Source: Cronobacter malonaticus LMG 23826 (lineage in GTDB: Bacteria; Pseudomonadota; Gammaproteobacteria; Enterobacterales; Enterobacteriaceae). Taken from it: a DNA stretch of 64,000 nucleotides. Position 1 is the first letter of the stretch. Each line of letters begins with the position of its first letter. The translations under genes were made by a program, and so were the position numbers. Location of the stretch: positions 2,356,001 through 2,420,000 of the forward strand of contig NZ_CP013940.1 in assembly GCF_001277215.2 (NCBI RefSeq), given 5' to 3'. Of the stretch, positions 52,310-64,000 are shown piece after piece. The notes under the pieces are model-generated. The model ran no database searches and was not told the DNA's origin. It saw only the letters and a program-made list of their open reading frames with translations.

Positions 52310-54259
52310 ATGGCCAGACAATCCGTTCATAAAAAGATGAGTACCCGCGCGCAGATGCTGCTGACGGGCGCATTAACCATCACGCTGGGGTTTGTCGTCA
52401 CTATCGGCGTGCTGAGCTGGCAGTCCAGCAACGAACAAAAATCGCTGGCGGAGAGCTATTTACGCCAGATTGCCCAGAGCGAAGCGCTGAAAATTCAGCA
52501 GGAACTCAACTACGCCCGCGATGTGGCGCATAACCTTGGCCACAGCATGGCGTCCCTGCCCCGCGCCGGTATCACCGACCGTAAAGTCGCCGATCAACTG
52601 CTCGAGGGCGCGCTGCGCGATAACCCAAACTACCTTTCTATTTCCGTCATCTTTGAAGAAAACGCCTATGACGGTCGCGACGCCGAGTTTGACGGTAAAC
52701 CCGGCCAGGCGCCGAAAGGCCGCTACGCCTTTTTCGTCGACCATGGTCAGTCGGGTAATTACCAGTTTCACCCGCTACTCTCCTACCTGACGCCGGGCCA
52801 GGGCGACTACTACCTGATCCCGCAGAAAACCCAGAAAGATACGCTGATTGAACCCTACAGCTACGCCTATAACGGCGTACCGACGCTGTTGACCTCGGTG
52901 GCAGCCCCGATTGTCTCCGACGGCCAGCTTAAGGGCGTGGTGACATCCGATATTTCGCTGGCGTCGCTCCAGCAAAAAGTCAATCAGATCAAACCGTGGG
53001 AAGGCGGCGGTTATGCGATGCTGCTTTCCACGGCGGGCAAAATCGTCTCGTACCCGGACAAAAAGCTGACCAGCAAACCCTTCCCTGGCGATACCGCAGG
53101 TTATACCAGCAACGTGGTTGAGCAGGACGATCCGATTCTTGGCGAAAAAGCGCTGGTCACCTGGCAGCCTGTCACTATCGGTAACAGCACGGATAAATGG
53201 TATCTCGGCATTGTGGCGCCGGTAAGCCAGGTGATGGCCGCCGCAAACCGCCAGTTAATGAACGCCATTATTCTTATGGTGGTGAGCATTCTGCTGGTGA
53301 GCGCGCTGCTTGGTATTGTCTTTAGCCGCAAAGTGCTCCGGCCTCTCGGCGGCGAACCGCTGGAAGCCGCGACCATTGCGCTCGCGGTCGCCGACGGCAA
53401 GCTCGATAACGCGATTGACGTTAAACCGGGCGATCGCGGCAGCCTCTTCTACGCCCTTCACACCATGCAGGCGCAGCTACGCGGCATTGTCGGGCAGATT
53501 AAAGAGGCGAGCGACTCGGTGCGTCAGGGCGCAGGCGAAATCGTCAGCGGCAACATTAACCTCTCGTCACGTACTGAAGAACAGGCGGCCGCACTGGAGC
53601 AGACTGCCGCCAGCATGGAGCAAATCAGCGCGACCGTGAAACACAACGCCGCCAACGCGCATCACGCGACGGAACTGACCGCTAACGCCACGCAAATCGC
53701 CAGCCGCGGCGAAACGCTGGTCGGCCAGGTGGTACAAACGATGGCGCAGATCGACGACAGCTCGAAGAAAATCAGCGATATCACCACGATGATTAACAGC
53801 ATCGCGTTCCAGACCAATATCCTGGCGCTTAACGCCGCGGTAGAGGCGGCGCGCGCGGGTGAACAGGGCCGCGGCTTCGCGGTGGTGGCAAGCGAAGTCC
53901 GAAGCCTCGCGCAGCGCAGCGCCAACGCGGTCAAAGAGATCGCCGCCCTTATTGAAGAGTCGGGCCAGCGCGTGGCCAACGGTGTGCAGCTGGTGAATGA
54001 CGCAGGCAAAACCATGCAGGAGATGACCCAGGCGGTGCATTCGGTGCAAACCATCATCGGTGAGATCGTCAGCGCCTCGGATGAGCAGTCGAAAGGCATC
54101 AGCCAGGTGACGATCGCTGTCAACGAAATGGATGGCGTGACGCAGCAAAACGCCGCGCTGGTGCAGCAAATGGCGGCAGCGGCCAGCTCGCTCGAAGAGC
54201 AGGCGCAGCAGCTGGCGCAGACCGTCGAGCAGTTCACTCTTCAGGAAAGTTACGCCTGA
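52310..54259 (+). CDS. Methyl-accepting chemotaxis protein with Cache sensor
   Basis: 649 residues: TM1 near 16-36, a large periplasmic double-Cache domain (about 40-300; [18 protein letters not shown] and [12 protein letters not shown] are typical), TM2 near 320-340, HAMP, and the signalling hairpin with the tip [19 protein letters not shown]. The C-terminus (FTLQESYA) lacks NWETF. The ATG at 52310 follows GAGGAG. Cache receptors commonly bind amino or organic acids. It is inserted between nudJ and mnmA, which are adjacent in E. coli. Confidence 0.92.
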   Translation: MARQSVHKKMSTRAQMLLTGALTITLGFVVTIGVLSWQSSNEQKSLAESYLRQIAQSEALKIQQELNYARDVAHNLGHSMASLPRAGITDRKVADQLLEGALRDNPNYLSISVIFEENAYDGRDAEFDGKPGQAPKGRYAFFVDHGQSGNYQFHPLLSYLTPGQGDYYLIPQKTQKDTLIEPYSYAYNGVPTLLTSVAAPIVSDGQLKGVVTSDISLASLQQKVNQIKPWEGGGYAMLLSTAGKIVSYPDKKLTSKPFPGDTAGYTSNVVEQDDPILGEKALVTWQPVTIGNSTDKWYLGIVAPVSQVMAAANRQLMNAIILMVVSILLVSALLGIVFSRKVLRPLGGEPLEAATIALAVADGKLDNAIDVKPGDRGSLFYALHTMQAQLRGIVGQIKEASDSVRQGAGEIVSGNINLSSRTEEQAAALEQTAASMEQISATVKHNAANAHHATELTANATQIASRGETLVGQVVQTMAQIDDSSKKISDITTMINSIAFQTNILALNAAVEAARAGEQGRGFAVVASEVRSLAQRSANAVKEIAALIEESGQRVANGVQLVNDAGKTMQEMTQAVHSVQTIIGEIVSASDEQSKGISQVTIAVNEMDGVTQQNAALVQQMAAAASSLEEQAQQLAQTVEQFTLQESYA

Positions 54260-54265
54260 TCCCAC

Positions 54266-54295
54266 TGGCGGGGGCCGATGCGCCCCCGCCTCTTT
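54266..54295 (+). terminator. Terminator after the Cache chemoreceptor
   Basis: GGCGGGGG pairs with CCCCCGCC around an 8-base loop, followed by TCTTTT. Confidence 0.75.
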
Positions 54296-54435
54296 TACCC
54301 TTTCTTCTATATTCGCCCCGACACGTCGCAATTCTTGCCGTTAAGCCCTTTTCTTCGCGCCCGGAGGGAAACCCGGCGCGCTCAGGGGGTGTTTGCGCCG
54401 CCAGCGCGTGCTAGAATACGCCGCCTTTGTTTTAA

Positions 54436-55560
<1,125 letters not shown>

Positions 55561-55615
55561 GCCTGATGCCGCCTGCGCGGCCATGAATGAACAGCCGCGA
55601 TAAAAAGGAGTCTGT

Positions 55616-56245
55616 GTGGCAAAGAACTTCTACGACATCACCCTTGCGCTGGCGGGTATCTGCCAGTCGGCGCGTCTGGTTCAGTCGCTCGCGCATGAGG
55701 GCACCTGTGACAGCGATGCCCTGCGCGTCTCGCTTAACAGCGTGATTGACCAGAACCCGGCGTCGACGCTTGACGTTTTCGGCGGCCGCGAAGCCGGGCT
55801 GAAAATCGGTCTTGAGACGCTGCTTGGCATGCTGAACACCAGCAGTCGTCAGGGCCTGGGCGCAGAACTGACGCGCTACACGTTAAGCCTGATGGTGCTG
55901 GAGCGTAAACTTGCCGCCAGTAAAGGCGCGATGAATACACTCGGCAATCGCATCGCGGATTTAAGCCGCCAGCTTGAGCATTTCGGGCTGGAGTCCGACA
56001 CATTAATGAATGCGATGGCCGGGATTTATGTGGATGTGATTAGCCCGCTCGGCCCGCGTATTCAGGTCAACGGCTCACCCAACGTGCTGCAAAGCCCGCA
56101 GATCCAGGCGAAAGTTCGCGCCACGCTGCTCGCCGGTATCCGTGCTGCGGTGCTCTGGCAGCAGGTCGGCGGCGGACGCCTGCAACTGATGTTTTCCCGT
56201 AATCGTCTGACCACCCAGGCGAAACAAATTCTTGCTCAATGTTAA
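55616..56245 (+). CDS. hflD: HflD, lysogenisation regulator
   Basis: 209 residues; in E. coli a peripheral membrane protein that binds phage lambda CII and promotes its degradation. The GTG start at 55616 (AAAAAGGAG upstream) gives [21 protein letters not shown], shown here to 20 or fewer residues of family start: [16 protein letters not shown]. The conserved GPRIQV near 140 and [18 protein letters not shown] region are present. It lies between mnmA and purB as usual. Confidence 0.94.
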   Translation: MAKNFYDITLALAGICQSARLVQSLAHEGTCDSDALRVSLNSVIDQNPASTLDVFGGREAGLKIGLETLLGMLNTSSRQGLGAELTRYTLSLMVLERKLAASKGAMNTLGNRIADLSRQLEHFGLESDTLMNAMAGIYVDVISPLGPRIQVNGSPNVLQSPQIQAKVRATLLAGIRAAVLWQQVGGGRLQLMFSRNRLTTQAKQILAQC

Positions 56246-56259
56246 CCTCTCAGGAGTGA

Positions 56260-57633
<1,374 letters not shown>

Positions 57634-57640
57634 CCCTCCA

Positions 57641-57668
57641 CGCGCCACCTTCGGGTGGCGCGCTGCTT
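57641..57668 (+). terminator. Terminator after purB
   Basis: CGCGCCACC, TTCG tetraloop, GGTGGCGCG, then CTGCTTT. A very stable stem with a short T tract. Confidence 0.7.
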
Positions 57669-57708
57669 TCTCCCCTCGCCTTTTCCCCACACCTGTTGAT
57701 GCCTCGCT

Positions 57709-57743
57709 GGTTTATCCAATGTTTATGCCCTTTCAGCGATAAT
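57709..57743 (+). promoter_or_regulatory. PhoP box and autoregulated promoter of phoPQ
   Basis: GGTTTA, five bases, TGTTTA at 57709-57725 is an exact PhoP box of the (T/G)GTTTA-N5-(T/G)GTTTA type. GATAAT at 57738-57743 is the -10 element at the expected 12-base distance. Same layout as E. coli phoP P1. Confidence 0.9.
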
Positions 57744-57787
57744 TGACGTTAAACTATTTATATATTTGATGGATAAGGGGACCCCGG

Positions 57788-58459
57788 ATGCGCGTGCTGG
57801 TCGTCGAAGATAACGCCTTACTGCGGCATCACCTGAAAGTGCAGCTCTCTGAGCTTGGCCATCAGGTGGATGCGGCGGAAGATGCCAAAGAAGCCGATTA
57901 TTACCTGAATGAACATCTGCCGGACGTGGCGATTGTCGATCTCGGCCTGCCGGATGAAGACGGGCTGAGCCTTATCCGCCGCTGGCGCGCCAGTGAGATT
58001 ACGCTGCCCATCCTGGTGCTGACCGCCCGCGAAGGCTGGCAGGATAAAGTGGAAGTGCTGGGCGCGGGTGCCGACGACTATGTGACCAAGCCGTTTCACA
58101 TCGAAGAGGTGGTGGCGAGAATGCAGGCGCTGCTGCGCCGCAACAGCGGGCTGGCCTCGCAGGTGATCTCCATGCCGCCGTTCGTGGTGAATCTCTCGCG
58201 CCGCGAAGTGACCATCCATGACAATCTGATCCGCCTGACCGCCTTCGAATACACCATCATGGAGACGCTTATCCGCAACGCGGGCAAAGTGGTCAGCAAA
58301 GATTCGCTGATGCTCCAGCTCTACCCGGACGCCGAGCTTCGCGAAAGCCACACCATTGATGTCTTGATGGGTCGTCTGCGTAAGAAAATCCAGGCGGAAT
58401 ACGCTGGCGAGGCGATCACGACAGTGCGCGGCCAGGGTTACCGGTTCGATCTGCGCTAA
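57788..58459 (+). CDS. phoP: Response regulator PhoP
   Basis: 223 residues: receiver domain with phospho-acceptor Asp51 in [11 protein letters not shown], acidic pair EDN near 8, switch lysine in [10 protein letters not shown] near 101, and an OmpR-type winged helix ending [13 protein letters not shown]. Master regulator of Mg2+ limitation, acid and antimicrobial-peptide responses. phoQ follows without a gap. Confidence 0.97.
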   Translation: MRVLVVEDNALLRHHLKVQLSELGHQVDAAEDAKEADYYLNEHLPDVAIVDLGLPDEDGLSLIRRWRASEITLPILVLTAREGWQDKVEVLGAGADDYVTKPFHIEEVVARMQALLRRNSGLASQVISMPPFVVNLSRREVTIHDNLIRLTAFEYTIMETLIRNAGKVVSKDSLMLQLYPDAELRESHTIDVLMGRLRKKIQAEYAGEAITTVRGQGYRFDLR

Positions 58460-59965
58460 ATGAAAAAAAACGTCCTGCGCCACTTTCTCCCGCTCTCGTT
58501 GCGGGTGCGCTTTTTACTCGCGACCGCGGCGGTGGTGCTGGTGCTGTCGCTCGCCTACGGCATGGTGGCGCTGGTGGGTTATAGCGTTAGCTTTGATAAG
58601 ACCACCTTCCGCCTGCTGCGCGGCGAGAGCAATCTTTTCTACACCCTCGCCCGCTTTGACAACGGCAAACTCACCGTTGAGATCCCTGACCATATCGACA
58701 GGCAAAGCCCAACGCTGACCTTTATCTATAACGAAAAAGGCAAACTGCTCTGGTCACAGCGCGACGTACCGCGCCTGATGAAAGCGATTCGCCCTGAGTG
58801 GCTCAACGCCAACGGCTTTCACGAGCTGGAAACGCGCTTTAGCGATACGCGCGTGCTGCTTGGCGCAAACCGTCTCCTGCAAAAACGGCTCAACGATTAC
58901 GATCCGGACAAAGATGACGAAACCACCCACTCGGTGGCGGTGAACGTCTATCCGGCGACCGCCACCATGCCCGCGCTGACGGTCGTGGTGGTGGATACGA
59001 TCCCTGACGAGCTGAAAAGCTCATGGAGCGTCTGGAACTGGTTTATCTATGTTCTGGCGGCCAATCTGCTGCTGGTGATCCCGCTCCTGTGGCTCGCCGC
59101 CTGGTGGAGTTTGCGCCCGATAGAAGCGCTGGCACGCGAAGTACGCGAGCTGGAAGAACACCATCGCGAACAACTGAACCCGTACACCACCCGTGAACTG
59201 ACAAGCCTGGTGCATAACCTCAACCGCCTGCTGAAAAGCGAGCGTGAGCGCTACGAGAAATACCGCACGACACTGACCGATCTCACCCACAGCCTGAAAA
59301 CGCCGCTCTCGGTGCTGCAAAGCACGCTGCGGTCTCTGCGTACCGGCAAAACTGACGTGGAGCAGGCCGAGCCGGTGATGCTTGAGCAGATCAGCCGTAT
59401 TTCGCAGCAGATAGGCTACTACCTGCATCGCGCCAGTATGCGCAGCGGCAATATGCTGCTGAGCCGCGAGCTGCACCCGGTGGCGTCATTACTCGATAAT
59501 CTCACTTCCGCGCTGAATAAGGTTTACCAGCGTAAAGGCGTCAGCATTACGCTCGATATCTCACCGGAAATTGTCTTTATCGGCGAGAAAAACGATTTTC
59601 TCGAAGTGATGGGTAACGTGCTTGATAACGCCTGTAAATATTGTCTGGAGTTCGTCGAAGTGACCGCCCAGGTGGCCGATGACACGCTGCATCTGGTGGT
59701 GGAGGATGACGGGCCGGGCATTCCGGAAAGCAAGCGCGCGCTGGTGTTTGACCGCGGCCAGCGCGCCGATACGCTGCGCCCGGGACAGGGCGTCGGGCTG
59801 TCGGTCGCCCGCGAGGTGGTGGAGCAATATAACGGGCAGATCCTCACCGGCACCAGCCCGCTTGGCGGCGCCCGCATGGAAGTGATTTTCGCCCGCCAGC
59901 AGCCGCCGTCTGGCGAATCTTCCGCCACGCTTCGAAAAAACCTGTCAGACAACCACGCAGAGTGA
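58460..59965 (+). CDS. phoQ: Sensor histidine kinase PhoQ
   Basis: 501 residues, about 15 longer than E. coli PhoQ because of an extended C-terminus (ending [15 protein letters not shown]). TM1 lies near 17-40 and TM2 near 195-215. The periplasmic acidic patch that binds Mg2+ and peptides is DPDKDDETT near 150, less acidic than the E. coli EDDDDAE. The phospho-acceptor is in [13 protein letters not shown] near 277; the ATP site has NVLDNACKY and DDGPGIP. Confidence 0.96.
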   Translation: MKKNVLRHFLPLSLRVRFLLATAAVVLVLSLAYGMVALVGYSVSFDKTTFRLLRGESNLFYTLARFDNGKLTVEIPDHIDRQSPTLTFIYNEKGKLLWSQRDVPRLMKAIRPEWLNANGFHELETRFSDTRVLLGANRLLQKRLNDYDPDKDDETTHSVAVNVYPATATMPALTVVVVDTIPDELKSSWSVWNWFIYVLAANLLLVIPLLWLAAWWSLRPIEALAREVRELEEHHREQLNPYTTRELTSLVHNLNRLLKSERERYEKYRTTLTDLTHSLKTPLSVLQSTLRSLRTGKTDVEQAEPVMLEQISRISQQIGYYLHRASMRSGNMLLSRELHPVASLLDNLTSALNKVYQRKGVSITLDISPEIVFIGEKNDFLEVMGNVLDNACKYCLEFVEVTAQVADDTLHLVVEDDGPGIPESKRALVFDRGQRADTLRPGQGVGLSVAREVVEQYNGQILTGTSPLGGARMEVIFARQQPPSGESSATLRKNLSDNHAE

Positions 59966-60014
59966 CGCGCGTCCGTTATAATCCGACTCATCTTCAGAGC
60001 CTGCGGAATACAAT

Positions 60015-61136
60015 ATGGACTACCACGTAGAGATAAACTGGCCCGATTTCATTGAACGCTACTGGCAAAAACGCCCGGTGGTGTTAAAGCGCGGCATTAA
60101 GAACTTTGTCGACCCGCTCTCCCCGGACGAACTGGCCGGGCTTGCGATGGAGAACGAGGTGGACAGCCGCCTGGTCAGTCATCAGGACGGCAAATGGGAA
60201 GTGAGCCACGGCCCGTTCCAGAGCTACGATCATTTAGGCGAAACCAACTGGTCGCTGCTGGTGCAGGCGGTCAATAACTGGCACGAGCCAAGCGCCGCGC
60301 TGATGCGCCCGTTCCGTGCCCTGCCGGACTGGCGTATCGACGATCTGATGATTTCGTTCTCGGTGCCGGGCGGCGGCGTGGGCCCGCATCTCGATCAGTA
60401 CGATGTGTTTATTATTCAGGGCGTCGGCCGCCGTCGCTGGCGCGTCGGCGAAAAAGTGCCGATGAAACAGCACTGCCCGCACCCGGATCTGCTGCAGGTC
60501 GCGCCGTTTGAAGCGCTGATCGACGAAGAGCTGGAGCCGGGCGATATTCTCTATATTCCGCCGGGATTCCCGCACGAAGGCTATTCGCTGGAAAACTCAA
60601 TGAACTATTCGGTCGGTTTCCGTGCGCCGAGCGGTCGCGAGCTTATCAGCGGCTTCGCCGATTATGTGTTGCAGCGTGAACTCGGCAGCCAGCGTTACAG
60701 CGATCCTGACGTGCCGGCCCGTGAATGTCCGGCGGACATCGTGCCTGCGGAAGTCGATAAACTGCGCGACATGATGCTGGATCTGATCCGCGACCCGGCG
60801 AATTTCAACGAGTGGTTTGGCGAGTTTATCACCCAGTCGCGTCACGAGCTGGATGTGTCGCCGCCGGAGCCGCCGTATCAGCCGGATGAAATTTATGACG
60901 CGCTGAAACAAGGGGATACGCTGGTGCGTCTCGGCGGTTTGCGCGTGTTGCGTATCGGCGATGAGGTGTTCGTAAACGGCGAGAAGATTGACTCACCGCA
61001 CCGCCCGGCGCTGCATCAGCTGGCCAATGAAGTGGTGCTGAATGAAGCGATGTTCGGCGACGCGCTGGAAGACCCGTCATTCCTCGCAATGCTGGCCGCG
61101 CTGGTGAACAGCGGGTACTGGTATTTCGCGGAGTAA
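60015..61136 (+). CDS. roxA: Ribosomal protein uL16 arginine hydroxylase RoxA
   Basis: A 2-oxoglutarate/Fe(II) oxygenase that hydroxylates Arg81 of ribosomal protein L16. 373 residues with a JmjC domain; the HxD metal motif is HLDQYDVF near 125 and the second histidine is in FPHEGYS near 187. A winged-helix-like C-terminal domain follows. It lies directly after phoQ as in E. coli (ycfD). Confidence 0.95.
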   Translation: MDYHVEINWPDFIERYWQKRPVVLKRGIKNFVDPLSPDELAGLAMENEVDSRLVSHQDGKWEVSHGPFQSYDHLGETNWSLLVQAVNNWHEPSAALMRPFRALPDWRIDDLMISFSVPGGGVGPHLDQYDVFIIQGVGRRRWRVGEKVPMKQHCPHPDLLQVAPFEALIDEELEPGDILYIPPGFPHEGYSLENSMNYSVGFRAPSGRELISGFADYVLQRELGSQRYSDPDVPARECPADIVPAEVDKLRDMMLDLIRDPANFNEWFGEFITQSRHELDVSPPEPPYQPDEIYDALKQGDTLVRLGGLRVLRIGDEVFVNGEKIDSPHRPALHQLANEVVLNEAMFGDALEDPSFLAMLAALVNSGYWYFAE

Positions 61137-61160
61137 GGTGTCGGTTATCGTGGGTATCTC

Positions 61161-61244
61161 GGTGGGTGCGCTTCGCTTACCCACCCTACATAGATGATCC
61201 CTGAATTTTTAGGGCGGGTAAGCGTCAGCGCACCCGCCTTTTTT
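61161..61244. repeat. Pair of inverted REP-like elements between roxA and pepT
   Basis: First unit: GGTGGGT (61161) pairs with ACCCACC (61179), with the common GCGCTTCGCTT core. Second unit: GGCGGGT (61213) pairs with ACCCGCC (61232), core AAGCGTCAGCGC, in the opposite orientation. Six T follow, so the second unit also works as a terminator for roxA. Confidence 0.8.
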
Positions 61245-61250
61245 GCGCCT

Positions 61251-62480
61251 TTACGCCTCCCGCTGCGCGGTTAACTCGGCGATACGCACAATCACCTGCA
61301 CCGCTTTCTCCATCCCTTCCAGCGTCGCAAACTCATGCTTGCCGTGATAATTGTATCCGCCCGTGAAAATGTTCGGGCACGGCAGCCCCATAAACGACAG
61401 CTGCGCGCCGTCGGTACCGCCGCGAATGGGCTTTAACTGCGGCTCCATACCGCAATCGACAATCGCCTGGCGCGCAATCTCGATAATATGCGGATGCTCC
61501 GCCACCTTCTCGCTCATATTGTAATAGCTGTCCTCGATCGCCAGCTCAATATAACAATCCGGGTGCAGCCCTTTACCGACCTGTTTCGCGATATCCATCA
61601 TGCGGCGTTTACGCGCTTCAAAATTCTCACGGTCGAAATCGCGAATGATGTAATGCATCTCGGCGCGATCCACTGAGCCTTTCATGGTGTGCAGATGGTA
61701 AAAACCCTCGTAGCCTTCGGTGCATTCCGGGCTTTCTTCAGCAGGCACCAGCGCGTGAATGCGCGCGGCGAGCGACAGCGCGTTCACCATCACGCCTTTG
61801 GCGCTGCCAGGGTGCACGTTGTTGCCAACGATTTTGATGGTCACCGAGGCCGCGTTGAAATTCTCATACTCCAGCTCGCCGATACCGCTGCCGTCCATGG
61901 TATACGCCCAGCGCGCATCAAAGGCTTCGACGTCGAAATGCTTCGCGCCCTTGCCCACCTCTTCATCGGGCGTAAAGGCCACGCGGATATCGCCGTGGGG
62001 AATGTTTTTCTGCGAAAGCGTCGCCATAGCGGTCATGATCTCTGCGACACCCGCTTTATCATCCGCGCCTAACAGCGTTTTGCCGTCGGTGGTGATAAGC
62101 GTGTGGCCAAGCAACTGATGCAGCACCGGGAACATCACCGGTGAGAGGATCTCTTCGCCAGTGCCAAGCGCGATATCCCCGCCACGGTAGTTTTCAACGA
62201 TTTGCGGGTTCACGTTTTTCGCCGTGAAATCTGGCGAGGTATCGACATGAGAAATGAATCCGATGGGCGGGACGGGCTTGTCTACGTTCGACGGGAGCGT
62301 GCCCATCAGCGTGCCGTGTTCGCTCAGCGACACGTTAACCATGCCCAGTTCTTCCATCTGATTCTTCAGCAGGTTTAACAGCTTCCACTGGCTTTCGGTG
62401 CTGGGAACATGCTTCACCCCGGCCCGTGACTGGGTATCCATAGTGACATATTGCAGGAAACGTTCGAGTAATTTATCCAT
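61251..62480 (-). CDS. pepT: Peptidase T (tripeptidase)
   Basis: A dinuclear zinc aminotripeptidase of family M20. 409 residues. Metal and catalytic residues are visible: [12 protein letters not shown] (His78 type), [12 protein letters not shown] (bridging Asp), [10 protein letters not shown] (catalytic Glu pair) and NYHGKHEF (last His). The ATG at 62480 matches E. coli PepT; 12 extra codons upstream are not conserved. Divergent from potA. Confidence 0.96.
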   Translation of the reverse strand: MDKLLERFLQYVTMDTQSRAGVKHVPSTESQWKLLNLLKNQMEELGMVNVSLSEHGTLMGTLPSNVDKPVPPIGFISHVDTSPDFTAKNVNPQIVENYRGGDIALGTGEEILSPVMFPVLHQLLGHTLITTDGKTLLGADDKAGVAEIMTAMATLSQKNIPHGDIRVAFTPDEEVGKGAKHFDVEAFDARWAYTMDGSGIGELEYENFNAASVTIKIVGNNVHPGSAKGVMVNALSLAARIHALVPAEESPECTEGYEGFYHLHTMKGSVDRAEMHYIIRDFDRENFEARKRRMMDIAKQVGKGLHPDCYIELAIEDSYYNMSEKVAEHPHIIEIARQAIVDCGMEPQLKPIRGGTDGAQLSFMGLPCPNIFTGGYNYHGKHEFATLEGMEKAVQVIVRIAELTAQREA

Positions 62481-62516
62481 GTTCTCACCCCTGTTATTTT
62501 GTGACGTCATTATCAT

Positions 62517-62767
62517 TAAGCATTAAAAGACAAATATTGTTTCAGGTCACCTTTCGCCCGGCGAAGAGGAAGAATCCTGCCGGGAAAAAGGCGGTATCTC
62601 CTTCATGGTGCCGCTGACGTGACTGAAAACGCGGAAAACCGCGCGAAACCGGCAAGAAAGCGTCTGTGGCATTGGCGATTTCAATGGTTTGCCGTAGAAT
62701 GCCTGCCCTTATCACGTGCCAGACCCAAAGGTGGTTCATCACAAACCCCGCATCCGGTTTCATCTTG
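62517..62767. other. pepT/potA intergenic region
   Basis: About 250 bases between divergent genes. AAAACGCGGAAAACCGCGCGAAACCGG at 62625-62652 is an imperfect set of CGCG-containing repeats. No sigma-54 or FNR site with a convincing match was found by eye. Confidence 0.4.
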
Positions 62768-63916
62768 ATGCGTTTTTTACGGGACAGAGTCAAAAAATTG
62801 AATACACAGCCGCGCTCGCTTTCCCCGCTTCTGCAACTGGCGGATATCGGGAAAAGCTTTGATGGTAAAACCGTCATTTCTGATTTCTCACTGACCATCA
62901 ATCATGGTGAATTCCTCACGCTCCTCGGCCCCTCCGGCTGCGGTAAAACCACCGTGCTGCGCCTTATCGCAGGCCTTGAGAACGCCGATGCCGGGCGGAT
63001 CACGCTCGATGCCCAGGACATCACCGACGTTCCCGCCGAGCATCGCCACGTCAATACCGTTTTCCAGAGCTACGCCCTGTTTCCGCATATGACGGTGTTT
63101 GAGAACGTCGCGTTTGGCCTGCGGATGCAAAAAACACCCGCCGCTGAGATAACGCCGCGCGTGATGGATGCTTTAAAGATGGTGCAGCTTGAGGAATTTG
63201 CCCAGCGCAAACCGCATCAACTTTCCGGCGGCCAGCAGCAGCGCGTGGCGATCGCCCGCGCCGTGGTGAATAAACCCCGCCTGCTGCTGCTTGATGAATC
63301 CCTCTCGGCGCTCGACTATAAACTGCGCAAACAGATGCAGAACGAGCTGAAAGCGCTGCAGCGCAAGCTGGGGATTACGTTTGTGTTCGTGACGCACGAT
63401 CAGGAAGAAGCGCTGACGATGTCCGATCGCATCGTGGTGATGCGTGACGGGCGCATCGAGCAGGACGGCACGCCGCGCGAAATCTACGAAGAACCCAAAA
63501 ACCTGTTTGTGGCGAGCTTTATCGGCGAGATCAATATCTTTAACGCCACCGTTATTGAGCGTATCGACGCGCAGCGCGTGCGTGCAAACGTCGAGGGCCG
63601 CGAATGCGTGCTGTATGTCGCCTTCCCGGTGACGGCGGGCCAGAAACTTAACGTGCTGCTGCGCCCGGAAGACCTGCGCGTTGAAGAGATTAACGGCGAC
63701 GGCGAGGCCGACGGCCTGATAGGCTTTGTGCGCGAGCGCAACTATAAAGGCATGACGCTGGAATCGGTTGTTGAGCTGGAAAACGGCAAAATCGTGCTGG
63801 TCAGCGAATTCTTTAACGAAGATGACCCGGATTTTGACCACTCGCTCGATCAGAAAATGGCCGTGACTTGGGTGGAGAGCTGGGAGGTGGTGCTGGCCGA
63901 TGAAGAGCTCGCGTAA
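62768..63916 (+). CDS. potA: Spermidine/putrescine ABC transporter ATPase PotA
   Basis: The nucleotide-binding subunit of PotABCD. 382 residues from the ATG at 62768. Walker [10 protein letters not shown], signature LSGGQQQRV, Walker B LLLLDES, H-loop VTHDQEEAL and a C-terminal TOBE domain are all intact. The start is uncertain: the E. coli start codon corresponds to ACG at 62779 here, with one extra base soon after, so translation must begin at the ATG 62768 or the TTG 62798; both have poor ribosome sites. Confidence 0.9.
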   Translation: MRFLRDRVKKLNTQPRSLSPLLQLADIGKSFDGKTVISDFSLTINHGEFLTLLGPSGCGKTTVLRLIAGLENADAGRITLDAQDITDVPAEHRHVNTVFQSYALFPHMTVFENVAFGLRMQKTPAAEITPRVMDALKMVQLEEFAQRKPHQLSGGQQQRVAIARAVVNKPRLLLLDESLSALDYKLRKQMQNELKALQRKLGITFVFVTHDQEEALTMSDRIVVMRDGRIEQDGTPREIYEEPKNLFVASFIGEINIFNATVIERIDAQRVRANVEGRECVLYVAFPVTAGQKLNVLLRPEDLRVEEINGDGEADGLIGFVRERNYKGMTLESVVELENGKIVLVSEFFNEDDPDFDHSLDQKMAVTWVESWEVVLADEELA

Positions 63917-64000
63917 ATTCCAGAATGTGGTGATCGCCACTATCGTCGGCTGGCTGGTACTGTTTGTCTTTCTGCCCAACCTGATGATCATCGCCACCAG
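63900..64000 (+). CDS. potB: Polyamine ABC transporter permease PotB (5' part only)
   Basis: The first 33 codons of pot[12 protein letters not shown], then the first membrane segment [20 protein letters not shown]. It overlaps the end of potA by 17 bases, as in E. coli, and runs out of the window. Confidence 0.93.
   Translation, partial: MKSSRKFQNVVIATIVGWLVLFVFLPNLMIIAT

Overview
The window is chromosomal DNA of a gamma-proteobacterium of the family Enterobacteriaceae. Gene content, gene order and protein sequences are close to Escherichia coli and Salmonella, but the coding regions are GC-rich and cheV and queH are present. The mixture fits Cronobacter or a near relative (Franconibacter, Siccibacter, Enterobacter); Cronobacter is my best guess, made from memory rather than from a database search.

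Left block (1 to about 30 kb) follows the E. coli spy to yeaO segment. It holds the 5' end of spy, the arginine succinyltransferase operon astCADBE, xthA, nudG, ynjH, topB, selD, ydjA, sppA, ansA, pncA, yeaC, msrB, gapA, yeaD, mipA, yeaGH, a c-di-GMP phosphodiesterase where E. coli has yeaI/yeaJ, a KGG-repeat stress protein, yeaK, yoaI, yeaL, nimT and yeaO. Sigma-54 promoters precede astC and yeaG, so two nitrogen-control operons sit here.

Middle block (about 30 to 49.5 kb) is accessory. It carries a virK-like gene, cheV and an MCP, a cold-shock gene with its ymcF-like partner, queH, several unnamed small proteins, two broken genes (one frameshift, one in-frame amber), remnants of a LysR gene and of a cation-efflux gene, and a hydrolase/LysR pair. 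It ends in an AT-rich insert of about 4.4 kb. This insert is bounded by a direct repeat of the 3' end and terminator of icd, the arrangement left by e14/phage 21-type integration. It carries a GNAT acetyltransferase, a second MipA/OmpV-family protein, a complete OmpR-type two-component system divergent from it, and a small AraC-type regulator, with no integrase left.

Right block (49.5 to 64 kb) follows the E. coli icd to pot segment: icd, rluE, nudJ, mnmA, hflD, purB, phoPQ, roxA, pepT, potA, potB. A Cache-domain chemoreceptor is inserted between nudJ and mnmA. phoP has a clear PhoP box.

Four scattered genes (ynjH, cheV and both chemoreceptors) each have a sigma-28 (FliA) promoter, so a dispersed motility regulon runs through the window. 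No tRNA, rRNA, CRISPR array, transposase or integrase was seen.
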